Positions 18,595 to 29,212 of a stretch of DNA of 64,000 nt are shown piece after piece. The number at the start of each line of letters is the position of its first letter. The first letter of the stretch is position 1. The notes under the pieces were generated by a model. The model worked only from the letters and a program-made list of their open reading frames with translations, searched no databases and was not told where the DNA came from. The stretch is taken from contig NZ_JABBGK010000003.1 in NCBI RefSeq assembly GCF_012927355.1, positions 372,001 through 436,000 of the forward strand. The letters are read 5' to 3'. This DNA comes from Rhizobium terricola (GTDB lineage Bacteria; Pseudomonadota; Alphaproteobacteria; Rhizobiales; Rhizobiaceae). The position numbers and the translations under genes are program-made.

Positions 18595-19026
18595 ATGGCA
18601 TTCTGGCTCTACAAGTCCGAACCCTTCAAGTGGTCGTGGCAGATGCAGAAGGACGCAGGGGCCGCCGGCACCGAGTGGACGGGCGTGCGCAACTATCTCG
18701 CGCGCAACAACATGCGGGCCATGACGATCGGCGACAAGGGCTTCTTCTATCATTCGAACGAGGGATTGGAGATCGTCGGCATCACCGAGGTCTGTGCGCT
18801 TTCGCATCCGGATTCGACGGCCGAAGGCGACGCCCGTTGGGATTGCGTCGACATCCGCGCCGTGATGGACATGCCGAAGCCGGTGTCGCTCAAGGACATT
18901 AAGGCGAACGAAAAGCTCGCCGCGATGTCGCTCGTGACCTCGATGCGGCTTTCCGTCCAGCCGGTCACGGAAGACGAATATCTTGAAGTCTGCCGGATGG
19001 GCGGGCTCGACAATCCGCCGCGCTGA
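18595..19026 (+). CDS. EVE-domain protein
   Basis: A 143-aa stand-alone EVE (PUA-like) domain protein. The start MAFWLYKSEPFKWSW and the segments WTGVRNYLARNNMRAM, GDKGFFYHSNEG, IVGITEV and DSTAEGDARWDCVDIRAV follow the family pattern closely. EVE domains bind modified bases in nucleic acids; the target here is unknown. It sits 7 bases after the yciI stop and 9 bases before the methyltransferase start, so co-transcription is likely. Confidence 0.9.
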   Translation: MAFWLYKSEPFKWSWQMQKDAGAAGTEWTGVRNYLARNNMRAMTIGDKGFFYHSNEGLEIVGITEVCALSHPDSTAEGDARWDCVDIRAVMDMPKPVSLKDIKANEKLAAMSLVTSMRLSVQPVTEDEYLEVCRMGGLDNPPR

Positions 19027-19035
19027 GGGGGTGGC

Positions 19036-19680
19036 TTGTACACCGATCCTGAACTCTTCATCCGTGCCAATACCAGCCTGACGGCGCCGCCACATGTGCC
19101 GGAAATCCGGCTTCGACTAGCGAGCGAGGTCCATGATCTCTGGCTGAAGACGGAGGAAGACCTTCAGGAGATAGGCCTTCCGCCGCCGTTCTGGGCCTTT
19201 GCCTGGGCCGGCGGGCAGGGGCTTGCCCGTTACATTCTCGACCATCCCGAAGAAGTGCGCGGCAAGCGGGTGCTGGATTTCGCAAGCGGCTCGGGTCTCG
19301 TCGCGATCGCGGCGAGGCTGGCCGGTGCCAGCGAAGTCGTCGCCGCCGACATCGATCCATGGGCGGAGACGGCCATCCGCCTGAATGCCGTGGAAAACGG
19401 CGTCGAAATCGGCTTTGTCGGAGAAGACCTGATCGGCCGCCCCCTCGATGCGGACGTGCTGCTCGCGGGCGACGTCTTCTACGATCGTGACTTCGCCAAT
19501 GCGCTGGTCTCTTGGTTCGGTACGATCGCCGCCGAGGGAAAACGCGTGCTGGTCGGCGATCCGGGGCGCAGCTACCGGCCGACCGAAAGGCTGGAGGCGC
19601 TCGCGACCTACGAGGTGCCGGTCACGCGCGTGCTCGAAGACAGCGAAGTCAAGAAGACGACCGTCTGGCGTTTTCGCTGA
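19036..19680 (+). CDS. Class I methyltransferase, ETF-beta lysine methyltransferase (METTL20/ETFBKMT) type
   Basis: A 214-aa SAM-dependent methyltransferase. PPPFWAFAWAGGQGLARYIL precedes motif I (VLDFASGSGLVAIAA), then AADIDPWAETAIRLNAVENG and the substrate-contact motif LLAGDVFYDRD. This pattern matches the METTL20 group, whose Agrobacterium member was reported to methylate electron transfer flavoprotein beta and ribosomal protein L7/L12. The start is TTG at 19036 with GAGGGGG five bases upstream; no ATG fits. It is the last gene of the tsaD-gpsA-yciI-EVE run. Substrate assignment is by family only. Confidence 0.8.
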   Translation: MYTDPELFIRANTSLTAPPHVPEIRLRLASEVHDLWLKTEEDLQEIGLPPPFWAFAWAGGQGLARYILDHPEEVRGKRVLDFASGSGLVAIAARLAGASEVVAADIDPWAETAIRLNAVENGVEIGFVGEDLIGRPLDADVLLAGDVFYDRDFANALVSWFGTIAAEGKRVLVGDPGRSYRPTERLEALATYEVPVTRVLEDSEVKKTTVWRFR

Positions 19681-19689
19681 CTGTGGTGA

Positions 19690-20079
19690 TCAGTTTCGGG
19701 GCCGGATGACGCAGACGCCGGCTTCATAGGCGCAGGCGGCATCCTCCATCTCGGCCTCGATCTCGATGATCTTGGCCGGTGGCGGCCGATAGCCCACCAC
19801 GTCGCTCTTCGATCCTTCAACCGCAAAATAGATGCCCGATCCCCGAACACGTACGGCAGAGATGGAGCCCGCAAAGGTGCCGATGCCCGGCACGACCGAG
19901 GGAAGGCCGGCGCCGCCGATGACGGCGTCGCCGTGGTTCTGATGATGCTGGCTACGTTCATGATGCAGACGCGGGCGCGGCCCATGGCCGTAGTCGCCCG
20001 CCGCCAGCGGCAGAGAGGAAATTGCGAGGAATGTCGCTGTTGCGACGATCAGCCCGGTGCGGGCAAGACGCGTGACCAT
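19690..20079 (-). CDS. Small secreted His-rich protein of unknown function
   Basis: A 129-aa protein with an N-terminal signal peptide (RTGLIVATATFLAISSLPLAAG, cleavage near residue 29). It has a histidine-rich mature start (HGPRPRLHHERSQHHQNHGD), a Gly/Val-rich middle and a C-terminal pair of cysteines (CAYEAGVC). I recognise no domain; metal binding by the His-rich stretch is only a possibility. GAGAGG lies five bases upstream of the ATG at 20077-20079, which decides the start. A perfect CtrA-type box lies 29 bases upstream. It is convergent with the methyltransferase gene. Confidence 0.6.
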   Translation of the reverse strand: MVTRLARTGLIVATATFLAISSLPLAAGDYGHGPRPRLHHERSQHHQNHGDAVIGGAGLPSVVPGIGTFAGSISAVRVRGSGIYFAVEGSKSDVVGYRPPPAKIIEIEAEMEDAACAYEAGVCVIRPRN

Positions 20080-20377
20080 GGATGCCTCTCCGTCGGGATC
20101 GGTTGCGGTTAACAAATCGTTAACGGCACCATGTCGGATTTTTTCGGGAAAGTCATTGGAACGCAGGATTTTTTAGGAGAATAGGCTTAACGTCGGCCCT
20201 TGGCATAAAGTTGTATTCATCCCAATCGATTAAATTGGAATCGGCGGGTGAATGGGCTTGTCGTCCGTCATTTCGGCGATTAAACGTCGCGAATGATGCA
20301 ATGCACCCGCTCGGGTTTCAGTCATTGCCCGCAATTGTCCGAGAATTCGGATCGCATCGAAACGCCGCGAGGTTCTG
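20080..20377. other. 298-base intergenic region between divergent secreted-protein gene and sdhC
   Basis: This is the longest gene-free stretch of the window. It must contain the sdhCDAB promoter (plus strand) and that of the secreted-protein gene (minus strand). I see a CtrA-type box at 20109-20124 and a small inverted repeat, CCAAT-N7-ATTGG, at 20222-20238 that might be an operator. No convincing -35/-10 pair, RNA gene or small ORF is visible. Confidence 0.6.
20109..20124. promoter_or_regulatory. Candidate CtrA-binding box (TTAA-N7-TTAAC)
   Basis: TTAACAAATCGTTAAC is a perfect match to the full CtrA consensus TTAA-N7-TTAAC, and its reverse complement also fits TTAA-N7-TTAA. It lies 29 bases upstream of the start codon of the minus-strand secreted-protein gene and about 250 bases upstream of sdhC. 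The first is therefore the more likely target. Function is inferred from the motif. Confidence 0.65.
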
Positions 20378-20773
20378 ATGGCGAATGTGACAAACAATCG
20401 GCCTTTGTCGCCGCACCTGCAAATCTACAAGCTGATCCCCACCATGGTCATGTCGATCCTGCATCGCATCACCGGCGGTGCGCTCTATTTCGGCACGATC
20501 CTCGTCGCCTGGTGGCTCATCGCCGCGTCGACGGGTGCCGCCTATTTCGAATGGGTCACCTGGTTCATGGGCACCATCATCGGTCGCCTCATCCTCCTGG
20601 GATATACCTGGGCCCTGCTGCATCACATGCTCGGCGGCCTGCGCCACCTCATGTGGGATGCCGGCTACGGCTTCGACAAGCACTTCTCCACCAAGCTCGC
20701 CAAGGCGAACATCATCGGTTCGGTGGTGCTGACCCTTCTCGTGTGGGCAATCGCCTACGCCGTCCGCTCCTGA
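20378..20773 (+). CDS. sdhC: Succinate dehydrogenase cytochrome b556 subunit
   Basis: Membrane anchor of respiratory complex II, 131 aa with three membrane helices. The family signature [26 protein letters not shown] lies near the N-terminus (SPHLxIY and SIxHRxTG), and [15 protein letters not shown] carries the likely heme-b histidine. With SdhD it binds heme and ubiquinone and passes electrons from SdhB to the quinone pool. First gene of sdhCDAB; sdhD starts 10 bases after it. Confidence 0.95.
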   Translation: MANVTNNRPLSPHLQIYKLIPTMVMSILHRITGGALYFGTILVAWWLIAASTGAAYFEWVTWFMGTIIGRLILLGYTWALLHHMLGGLRHLMWDAGYGFDKHFSTKLAKANIIGSVVLTLLVWAIAYAVRS

Positions 20774-20783
20774 GGTCACGAAC

Positions 20784-21164
20784 ATGGATATGCGCACTCC
20801 GCTCGGCAAGGTACGGGGCCTCGGCTCGGCAAAGGAAGGCACGGAGCACTTCTGGCGCCAGCGCCTGACGGCCGTTGCCAACATCCCGCTCATCATCTTC
20901 TTCGTCGGCTTCCTGGTCTGCTACGGCGGCGCTCCCTATACGGAAGTCGTCGGCGCTCTGGCCAACCCGGTCGTCGCCGTGATCATGGGCCTCGTGGTCG
21001 TCTCCGGCGTCGTTCACATGAAGCTCGGCATGCAGGTCGTCATCGAGGACTACATCCACGTCGAACTGACCAAGCTTCTGCTGCTGATGCTCAACACGTT
21101 CTTCGCAATCCTGGTCGGCGGGCTCTGTCTTTTCGCCGTTCTGAAGATCGCATTCGTAGGATAA
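20784..21164 (+). CDS. sdhD: Succinate dehydrogenase membrane anchor subunit
   Basis: Second complex II anchor, 126 aa, with three membrane helices (about residues 28-48, 58-80 and 95-120). The start [33 protein letters not shown] is typical of alphaproteobacterial Sdh[14 protein letters not shown] after helix 2 holds the heme and quinone-site histidine and tyrosine region. It lies between sdhC (10 bases) and sdhA (6 bases). Confidence 0.95.
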   Translation: MDMRTPLGKVRGLGSAKEGTEHFWRQRLTAVANIPLIIFFVGFLVCYGGAPYTEVVGALANPVVAVIMGLVVVSGVVHMKLGMQVVIEDYIHVELTKLLLLMLNTFFAILVGGLCLFAVLKIAFVG

Positions 21165-21170
21165 ACCATC

Positions 21171-23012
21171 ATGGCATCGAACAGTTCAGCCGCTCAGAAC
21201 GGCAAGGCATACAAGTACGTCGACCATTCCTATGACGTCGTCGTCGTCGGTGCCGGTGGCGCCGGTCTGCGCGCCACGCTCGGCATGGCCGAGCAGGGCT
21301 TCAAGACCGCCTGCATCACCAAGGTCTTCCCGACCCGCTCGCACACCGTTGCCGCCCAAGGCGGTATCGCTGCCTCGCTCACCAACATGACGCCGGACTG
21401 CTGGCAGTGGCACCTCTACGACACCGTCAAGGGGTCCGACTGGCTCGGCGACGTGGACGCCATGCAGTATCTCGCCATGGAAGCCCCGAAGGCCGTCTAT
21501 GAGCTCGAGCACTACGGCGTTCCCTTCTCGCGCAACGAGGAAGGCAAGATCTACCAGCGCCCGTTCGGCGGTCACATGCAGAACTACGGCGAAGGCCCGC
21601 CGGTACAGCGTACCTGCGCTGCCGCCGACCGTACCGGCCACGCCATCCTGCACACGCTCTATGGCCAGTCGCTGCGCAACAACGCCGAATTCTTCATCGA
21701 GTATTTCGCGCTCGACCTGATCATGGCGCCCGATGGCCGCTGCACCGGTGTCGTCGCCTGGAACCTTGATGACGGCACGATCCATCGCTTCGCTGCCAAG
21801 ATGGTGGTGCTGGCGACCGGCGGTTACGGCCGCGCCTACTTCTCGGCCACGTCGGCGCACACCTGCACCGGCGACGGCGGGGGCATGATCGCACGCGCCG
21901 GCCTGCCGCTCCAGGACATGGAGTTCGTGCAGTTCCACCCGACCGGCATCTACGGCGCAGGCTGTCTGATCACCGAAGGCGCTCGCGGCGAAGGCGGCTA
22001 TCTCGTCAACTCCGAAGGCGAGCGTTTCATGGAGCGTTACGCTCCTTCCGCGAAGGATCTCGCCTCGCGCGACGTCGTCTCGCGCTGCATGACGATGGAA
22101 ATCCGGGAAGGCCGCGGCGTTGGCAAGAACAAGGATCACATCTTCCTGCATCTCGATCATCTCGATCCGGCGGTTCTGCATGAGCGCCTGCCGGGCATCT
22201 CGGAATCGGCGAAGATCTTTGCCGGCGTCGACGTGACGCGCGAACCGATCCCGGTTCTGCCGACCGTCCACTACAACATGGGCGGCATTCCGACGAACTA
22301 CTGGGGCGAAGTGCTGAACGCCGACGCCCAGAACCCGGAACGCATCGCGCCCGGCCTGATGGCGGTCGGCGAAGCCGGCTGCGCGTCGGTCCATGGTGCC
22401 AACCGCCTCGGCTCCAACTCGCTGATCGACCTCGTCGTCTTCGGTCGTGCCGCCGCGATCCGCGCCGGCCAGGTCATAGACAAGTCCGAGCCTGTTCCGG
22501 CGCTTGACGTTGCCGCTTGCGACCGGATCATGGATCGTTTCGACACCCTGCGTCATGCTTCGGGTTCGACGCCGACCGCCGTGCTCCGCGACAAGATGCA
22601 GCGCGCCATGCAGGAAGACGCCGCCGTGTTCCGGACGCAGGAAGCGCTCGAAAGCGGCTGCCGCCGCATCTCGGCGATCTGGAAGGAACTGCCGGACGTC
22701 AAGGTCACCGACCGGTCGATGGTCTGGAACTCCGACCTTGTGGAAACGCTGGAATTGCACAACCTGATGGCAAACGCCATCACCACGGTCTATGGCGCGG
22801 AAGCACGCAAGGAAAGCCGTGGTTCGCATGCTCGCGAGGACTATACCAGCGGCCCGTTCGCCGGTCGTGACGACGAGAACTGGCGCAAGCACACGCTCGC
22901 CTGGGTCTCCGAGGCTGGCGACGTGAAGCTCGACTATCGTCCGGTTCACACCGACCTGATCGCCGACGGCATCGATCCTTACAAGATCGCGCCGAAGGCC
23001 CGCGTCTACTGA
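21171..23012 (+). CDS. sdhA: Succinate dehydrogenase flavoprotein subunit
   Basis: Catalytic subunit of complex II, 613 aa, oxidising succinate to fumarate with covalently bound [18 protein letters not shown] is the dinucleotide-binding motif and H58 in [11 protein letters not shown] is the FAD-attachment histidine. Substrate-site segments include [11 protein letters not shown] and the C-terminal [13 protein letters not shown]. It faces the cytoplasm, bound through SdhB to SdhCD. No anomalies. Confidence 0.98.
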   Translation: MASNSSAAQNGKAYKYVDHSYDVVVVGAGGAGLRATLGMAEQGFKTACITKVFPTRSHTVAAQGGIAASLTNMTPDCWQWHLYDTVKGSDWLGDVDAMQYLAMEAPKAVYELEHYGVPFSRNEEGKIYQRPFGGHMQNYGEGPPVQRTCAAADRTGHAILHTLYGQSLRNNAEFFIEYFALDLIMAPDGRCTGVVAWNLDDGTIHRFAAKMVVLATGGYGRAYFSATSAHTCTGDGGGMIARAGLPLQDMEFVQFHPTGIYGAGCLITEGARGEGGYLVNSEGERFMERYAPSAKDLASRDVVSRCMTMEIREGRGVGKNKDHIFLHLDHLDPAVLHERLPGISESAKIFAGVDVTREPIPVLPTVHYNMGGIPTNYWGEVLNADAQNPERIAPGLMAVGEAGCASVHGANRLGSNSLIDLVVFGRAAAIRAGQVIDKSEPVPALDVAACDRIMDRFDTLRHASGSTPTAVLRDKMQRAMQEDAAVFRTQEALESGCRRISAIWKELPDVKVTDRSMVWNSDLVETLELHNLMANAITTVYGAEARKESRGSHAREDYTSGPFAGRDDENWRKHTLAWVSEAGDVKLDYRPVHTDLIADGIDPYKIAPKARVY

Positions 23013-23030
23013 TCTCGAGAGGAACTGGAT

Positions 23031-23810
23031 ATGGTTGAACTCGCTCTTCCGAAGAACTCGCAGATCAGTGAAGGCAAGGTCTGGCCGAAGCCGGCCGGCG
23101 CCAAGAATGTTCGCGAATACCGGATCTATCGCTGGAATCCGGATGACGGCCAGACACCGCGTATCGATACCTATTACATCGATATCGACGATTGCGGCCC
23201 GATGGTTCTCGATGGTCTCTTGTACATCAAGAACAACATCGACCCGACGCTGACGCTGCGCCGCTCCTGCCGCGAAGGTATCTGCGGTTCGTGCGCGATG
23301 AACATCGACGGCACCAACACGCTCGCCTGCACCAAGGGCATGGACGAGATCAACGGTACCGTTAAGGTCTATCCGCTGCCGCACATGCCGGTGGTGAAGG
23401 ACCTCGTGCCGGATCTTACCAACTTCTATGCCCAGCACCGTTCGATCGAGCCGTGGCTGAAGACTGTTTCGCCGCCGCCGGCCAAGGAATGGAAGCAGAG
23501 CCACGAAGACCGCCTGAAGCTCGACGGTCTCTACGAGTGCATCCTCTGCGCCTGCTGCTCGACCTCCTGTCCGAGCTACTGGTGGAACGGCGACCGCTAT
23601 CTCGGTCCGGCCGTGCTGCTGCAGGCCTATCGCTGGCTCATCGACAGCCGCGACGAAGCCAAGGGCGAGCGCCTCGACAACCTGGAAGATCCCTTCCGTC
23701 TCTATCGCTGCCACACCATCATGAACTGCGCGCAGACCTGCCCGAAGGGTCTGAACCCGGCCAAGGCCATCGCGGAGATCAAGAAGATGATGGTCGAACG
23801 CCGCTTCTGA
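23031..23810 (+). CDS. sdhB: Succinate dehydrogenase iron-sulfur subunit
   Basis: Electron-transfer subunit of complex II, 259 aa. The [2Fe-2S] site is [16 protein letters not shown] with a later cysteine in TLACTKG. The [4Fe-4S] site is [12 protein letters not shown] and the [3Fe-4S] site [17 protein letters not shown]. It carries electrons from the FAD of SdhA to the quinone site. It starts 18 bases after sdhA with GAGAGGAA upstream, and a strong terminator after it closes the operon. Confidence 0.98.
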   Translation: MVELALPKNSQISEGKVWPKPAGAKNVREYRIYRWNPDDGQTPRIDTYYIDIDDCGPMVLDGLLYIKNNIDPTLTLRRSCREGICGSCAMNIDGTNTLACTKGMDEINGTVKVYPLPHMPVVKDLVPDLTNFYAQHRSIEPWLKTVSPPPAKEWKQSHEDRLKLDGLYECILCACCSTSCPSYWWNGDRYLGPAVLLQAYRWLIDSRDEAKGERLDNLEDPFRLYRCHTIMNCAQTCPKGLNPAKAIAEIKKMMVERRF

Positions 23811-23871
23811 TCGGCGTCCATGCTGAATGCGGGTTGCCTTCCCCGGATGGTGATCCATTTAATCAATCGAC

Positions 23872-23912
23872 CCGGCGCGGGCCTCCTTTCGAGGCCCCGC
23901 CGGTTCGTTTAT
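23872..23912 (+). terminator. Rho-independent terminator after sdhB
   Basis: A 13-bp GC-rich stem (CCGGCG-C-GGGCCTC paired with GAGGCCCCGCCGG, a single C bulge, loop CTTTC) ends at 23903 and is followed by TTCGTTTATT. It lies about 60 bases after the sdhB stop. Confidence 0.85.
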
Positions 23913-24005
23913 TGCTAGCGTCTTGATTCGCTCGTCCCTTTCGCGATAATTCCGCCTTGTTTCGGGACGACAACCGGCCAAATGCGGTCAACCGGGAGTG
24001 TGGTG

Positions 24006-24527
24006 ATGAAGTTGAAATATGCGGCAACGGGCGTCGCGGTCCTTCTGTCTCTGGCAGGCTGCCAGCGGACGTCCTTCAGTGGCGCCGATTCCGGCGCATC
24101 CTCACTTCCGCCGCTCGAAGCCCAGCCCGTCCCGTCGGTCCAGTCGGGCCAACTGCCACCGCCCAGTGGCGCTCCCGGCCAGTTCCCGGCCGCGCCCCAG
24201 GCCGCGACGCAAACCGCCGCCGCAGGCGTAGCACCGGCAACCGCGCTCGACGTGACGAAGGAATCGATGGTCGGCAACTGGCGCGTATCGAGCGCCGGCG
24301 CGTCCTGCGACATGTTCCTGACGCTGACCAACCTCGGCAGCGGCTCGCGCGGCGGCACGCGCGGTTGCGCAGGCCCGCTGACGGCCATGGGCTCCTGGGA
24401 AGTGTCCGGCAAGCAGGTCGTTCTCAAGGACCGCAGCGGAAATGAGCTGGGTCGTCTCTACAAGACAGCCGACGCCCGCTTCGACGGCACGGTCAGCACC
24501 GGGCAGCCGATCAGCCTGAGCCGCTAA
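24006..24527 (+). CDS. omp19: Omp19-like outer-membrane lipoprotein, AprI/Inh protease-inhibitor family
   Basis: A 173-aa lipoprotein with signal peptide and lipobox LSLAGC, the acylated cysteine being C19. A Pro/Ala/Gln-rich linker follows to about residue 85. The C-terminal beta-barrel domain has the inhibitor-family pattern [19 protein letters not shown], a second Cys in TRGCAGPL, and [24 protein letters not shown]. Brucella Omp19 (177 aa) has the same layout and was reported to inhibit host proteases. The start at 24006 is chosen by the signal peptide. Inhibitory activity here is inferred. Confidence 0.85.
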   Translation: MKLKYAATGVAVLLSLAGCQRTSFSGADSGASSLPPLEAQPVPSVQSGQLPPPSGAPGQFPAAPQAATQTAAAGVAPATALDVTKESMVGNWRVSSAGASCDMFLTLTNLGSGSRGGTRGCAGPLTAMGSWEVSGKQVVLKDRSGNELGRLYKTADARFDGTVSTGQPISLSR

Positions 24528-24596
24528 GCTCCCCATTCATCAAAGCCGAGCGGCGGTGGCCCCGGCGGCGCCCCGCGTTTCAAGCGGAGCTTGCGC

Positions 24597-25760
24597 ATGC
24601 AGCCCATCCCCGACTACGCGCTGAGCGTCGCCGAGCAATTGCGGTCGATGACCGAGGCCGGCACGCTCAGGGCGGACAAGGCGCAGATGGAGGTGGCTGA
24701 CCACCTCGATCGAATTCTCCAGGACATGAAACAGCGCAAGCCGGCCGCCAAGAAGAGCGCGCTCGGCTGGATGTTCGCGCAGAAGCGCAAACCGCTGCAG
24801 CCCGGTCGCGGGCTCTACGTGCATGGCAGTGTGGGGCGCGGCAAGACCATGCTGATGGACCTGTTTTTCAAGCTCGCGCCGGTCGAGAAGAAGCGCCGTG
24901 CGCATTTTCACGAATTCATGGCCGATGTGCATTCGCGCATCCACGCCCACCGGATGAAGCTGAAGAACGGCGAGACGCGGCAGGCCGATCCGGTTCCGCC
25001 GGTTGCGGCGGCGCTGCGCGAAGAGGCGGAGCTCCTGTGCTTCGATGAGTTCACCGTGACCGACATCGCCGATGCGATGATCCTCGCGCGGCTTTTCACC
25101 GAGCTCTTTGCCCGTGGCTGCACACTGGTTGCGACGTCGAACGTCGAACCCGGCAATCTTTACCGCGACGGGTTGAATCGTGGGCTTTTCCTGCCCTTCA
25201 TCGAGCTCCTGAAGCGGCACGTCGATGTGACCACGCTCGATTCCCCGACCGACTACCGCATGGAAAAACTGGAGAGCCTGCCGGTCTATGTGGCGCCGCT
25301 CTCGCCCGATGTCGGCCGCCTGATGGATCTTGCCTGGAAGCGGGTCACGGAGGGGCGGCCGGAAGCTGCTGCGGAGATCGACATGAAGGGGCGTGTCATT
25401 CCCGTCCCCCGTTCCGTCGGTCGCGCTGCACGCTTCAGTTTCGCCGAGCTCTGCGAGCGGCCGCTGGGTGCCTCGGACTATCTCGAAATCGCCAGGCGCT
25501 ACGATGTGGTGTTCATCGACCACATCCCCCATCTCGGACCGGCGAAGCGCAACGAGACGAAACGATTTATTATCCTTGTCGATGCACTCTACGACGCGGC
25601 CGTCCGGCTCTTCGCCTCGGCCGAGGCCATGCCTGAAGAGCTTCTCACCGAGAAGAAGGGTACCGAAGGTTTCGAATTCGACCGCACCGTTTCGCGGCTT
25701 TTCGAGATGCGCAGTGCCGACTATCTGGCGCTCCACAAGGCTCAGCGTGGGCAATTGTGA
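24597..25760 (+). CDS. zapE: Cell division / AFG1-like ATPase ZapE
   Basis: A 387-aa AAA-type P-loop ATPase of the AFG1/ZapE family. Walker A is GSVGRGKTMLMD, Walker B is ELLCFDEFTVTDIADAM, and LVATSNVEPGNLYRDGLNR is the sensor-1 region. The C-terminal DYRMEKL and FIDHIPHL segments are typical. E. coli ZapE acts at the division ring; mitochondrial AFG1 helps respiratory-complex quality control, which fits its place between sdhCDAB and mdh-suc genes. GGAG lies seven bases before ATG 24597. Confidence 0.92.
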   Translation: MQPIPDYALSVAEQLRSMTEAGTLRADKAQMEVADHLDRILQDMKQRKPAAKKSALGWMFAQKRKPLQPGRGLYVHGSVGRGKTMLMDLFFKLAPVEKKRRAHFHEFMADVHSRIHAHRMKLKNGETRQADPVPPVAAALREEAELLCFDEFTVTDIADAMILARLFTELFARGCTLVATSNVEPGNLYRDGLNRGLFLPFIELLKRHVDVTTLDSPTDYRMEKLESLPVYVAPLSPDVGRLMDLAWKRVTEGRPEAAAEIDMKGRVIPVPRSVGRAARFSFAELCERPLGASDYLEIARRYDVVFIDHIPHLGPAKRNETKRFIILVDALYDAAVRLFASAEAMPEELLTEKKGTEGFEFDRTVSRLFEMRSADYLALHKAQRGQL

Positions 25761-26901
<1,141 letters not shown>

Positions 26902-26933
26902 CCGCCATTCGGCCCAGAACTAGGGACTAGACG

Positions 26934-28127
<1,194 letters not shown>

Positions 28128-28145
28128 TTTGAGGGACCTGAACCA

Positions 28146-29048
28146 ATGTCGATTCTCGTCAATAAGAACACCAAGGTCCTCGTTCAGGGCCTGACCGGCA
28201 AGACCGGTACCTTCCACACCGAACAGGCGCTCGCCTATTACGGTACGCAGATGGTCGGTGGTATCCACCCCAAGAAGGGTGGCGAAAACTGGACCGGCTC
28301 CAAGGGCGAAACCCTGCCGATCTTCGCGACCGTCGCCGAAGCCAAGGAAAAGACCGGTGCCGACGCATCCGTGATCTACGTTCCGCCGGCCGGCGCCGCT
28401 GACGCTATCATCGAGGCGATCGACGCCGAGATCCCCTTCATCACCTGCATCACCGAGGGCATCCCGGTCATGGACATGGTCCGCGTGAAGGCAAAGCTCG
28501 ACAAGTCGAAGTCGCGCCTGCTCGGCCCGAACTGCCCGGGCATCCTGACGCCGGAAGAATGCAAGATCGGCATCATGCCGGGCTCGATCTTCCGCAAGGG
28601 TTCGGTCGGTATCGTCTCGCGCTCCGGCACCCTCACCTATGAGGCCGTGTTCCAGACCTCGAACGAAGGCCTTGGCCAGACGACCGCTGTCGGCATCGGC
28701 GGCGACCCGGTCAAGGGCACCGAGTTCATCGACGTGCTCGAGATGTTCCTGGCCGACGAAGCCACGACCTCGATCATCATGATCGGCGAAATCGGCGGCT
28801 CGGCTGAAGAAGACGCAGCCCAGTTCCTGATCGACGAAGCCAAGAAGGGCCGCAAGAAGCCGATGGCCGGCTTTATCGCAGGCCGTACTGCTCCGAAGGG
28901 CCGCACCATGGGCCATGCAGGCGCGGTCGTCTCCGGCGGCAAGGGCGACGCAGAATCGAAGATCGCCGCGATGGAAGCAGCCGGCATCAAGGTTTCGCCT
29001 TCGCCGGCCCGTCTCGGCAAGACCCTGGTTGAAGTCCTCAAGGGCTGA
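28146..29048 (+). CDS. sucD: Succinyl-CoA synthetase alpha subunit
   Basis: CoA-binding and phosphohistidine subunit, 300 aa. [17 protein letters not shown] is the CoA-binding start, [20 protein letters not shown] lies mid-protein, and the active-site histidine is H257 in [14 protein letters not shown]. It pairs with SucC. After its stop comes a hairpin region (29065-29115), then sucA. Confidence 0.98.
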   Translation: MSILVNKNTKVLVQGLTGKTGTFHTEQALAYYGTQMVGGIHPKKGGENWTGSKGETLPIFATVAEAKEKTGADASVIYVPPAGAADAIIEAIDAEIPFITCITEGIPVMDMVRVKAKLDKSKSRLLGPNCPGILTPEECKIGIMPGSIFRKGSVGIVSRSGTLTYEAVFQTSNEGLGQTTAVGIGGDPVKGTEFIDVLEMFLADEATTSIIMIGEIGGSAEEDAAQFLIDEAKKGRKKPMAGFIAGRTAPKGRTMGHAGAVVSGGKGDAESKIAAMEAAGIKVSPSPARLGKTLVEVLKG

Positions 29049-29064
29049 GACCACCTAAAGAATG

Positions 29065-29115
29065 CCAGGCAGGAGGGCCACCCAGGTGTGGTCCGCCTGC
29101 CTGATTTGGCGTTTT
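29065..29115 (+). terminator. Hairpin (possible attenuator) between sucD and sucA
   Basis: A long imperfect stem: outer arms CAGGCAGG (29066-29073) and CCTGCCTG (29096-29103), inner arms GGCCAC and GTGGTC around a CCAGGT loop. It is followed by a TTTGGCGTTTT stretch. It lies 17 bases after sucD and about 100 bases before sucA. It could partly terminate mdh-sucCD transcripts or protect mRNA ends; the weak T-tract makes full termination uncertain. Confidence 0.55.
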
Positions 29116-29212
29116 AAGATCCGGATCGCACGGGGCGGTCCAAGAAAGCGGCAGGCCGGTCTCCGGTCATCACCTCAAGTCGGGAGGCGGACGGAAACGT
29201 TCGCAGGACACC

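Noticed and set aside
23850..23870. FNR-type box (TTGAT-N4-ATCAA) near the sdhB terminator
   Set aside because: TGAT and ATCA are spaced seven bases apart and the site lies at the 3' side of the operon, so it fits neither spacing nor location.
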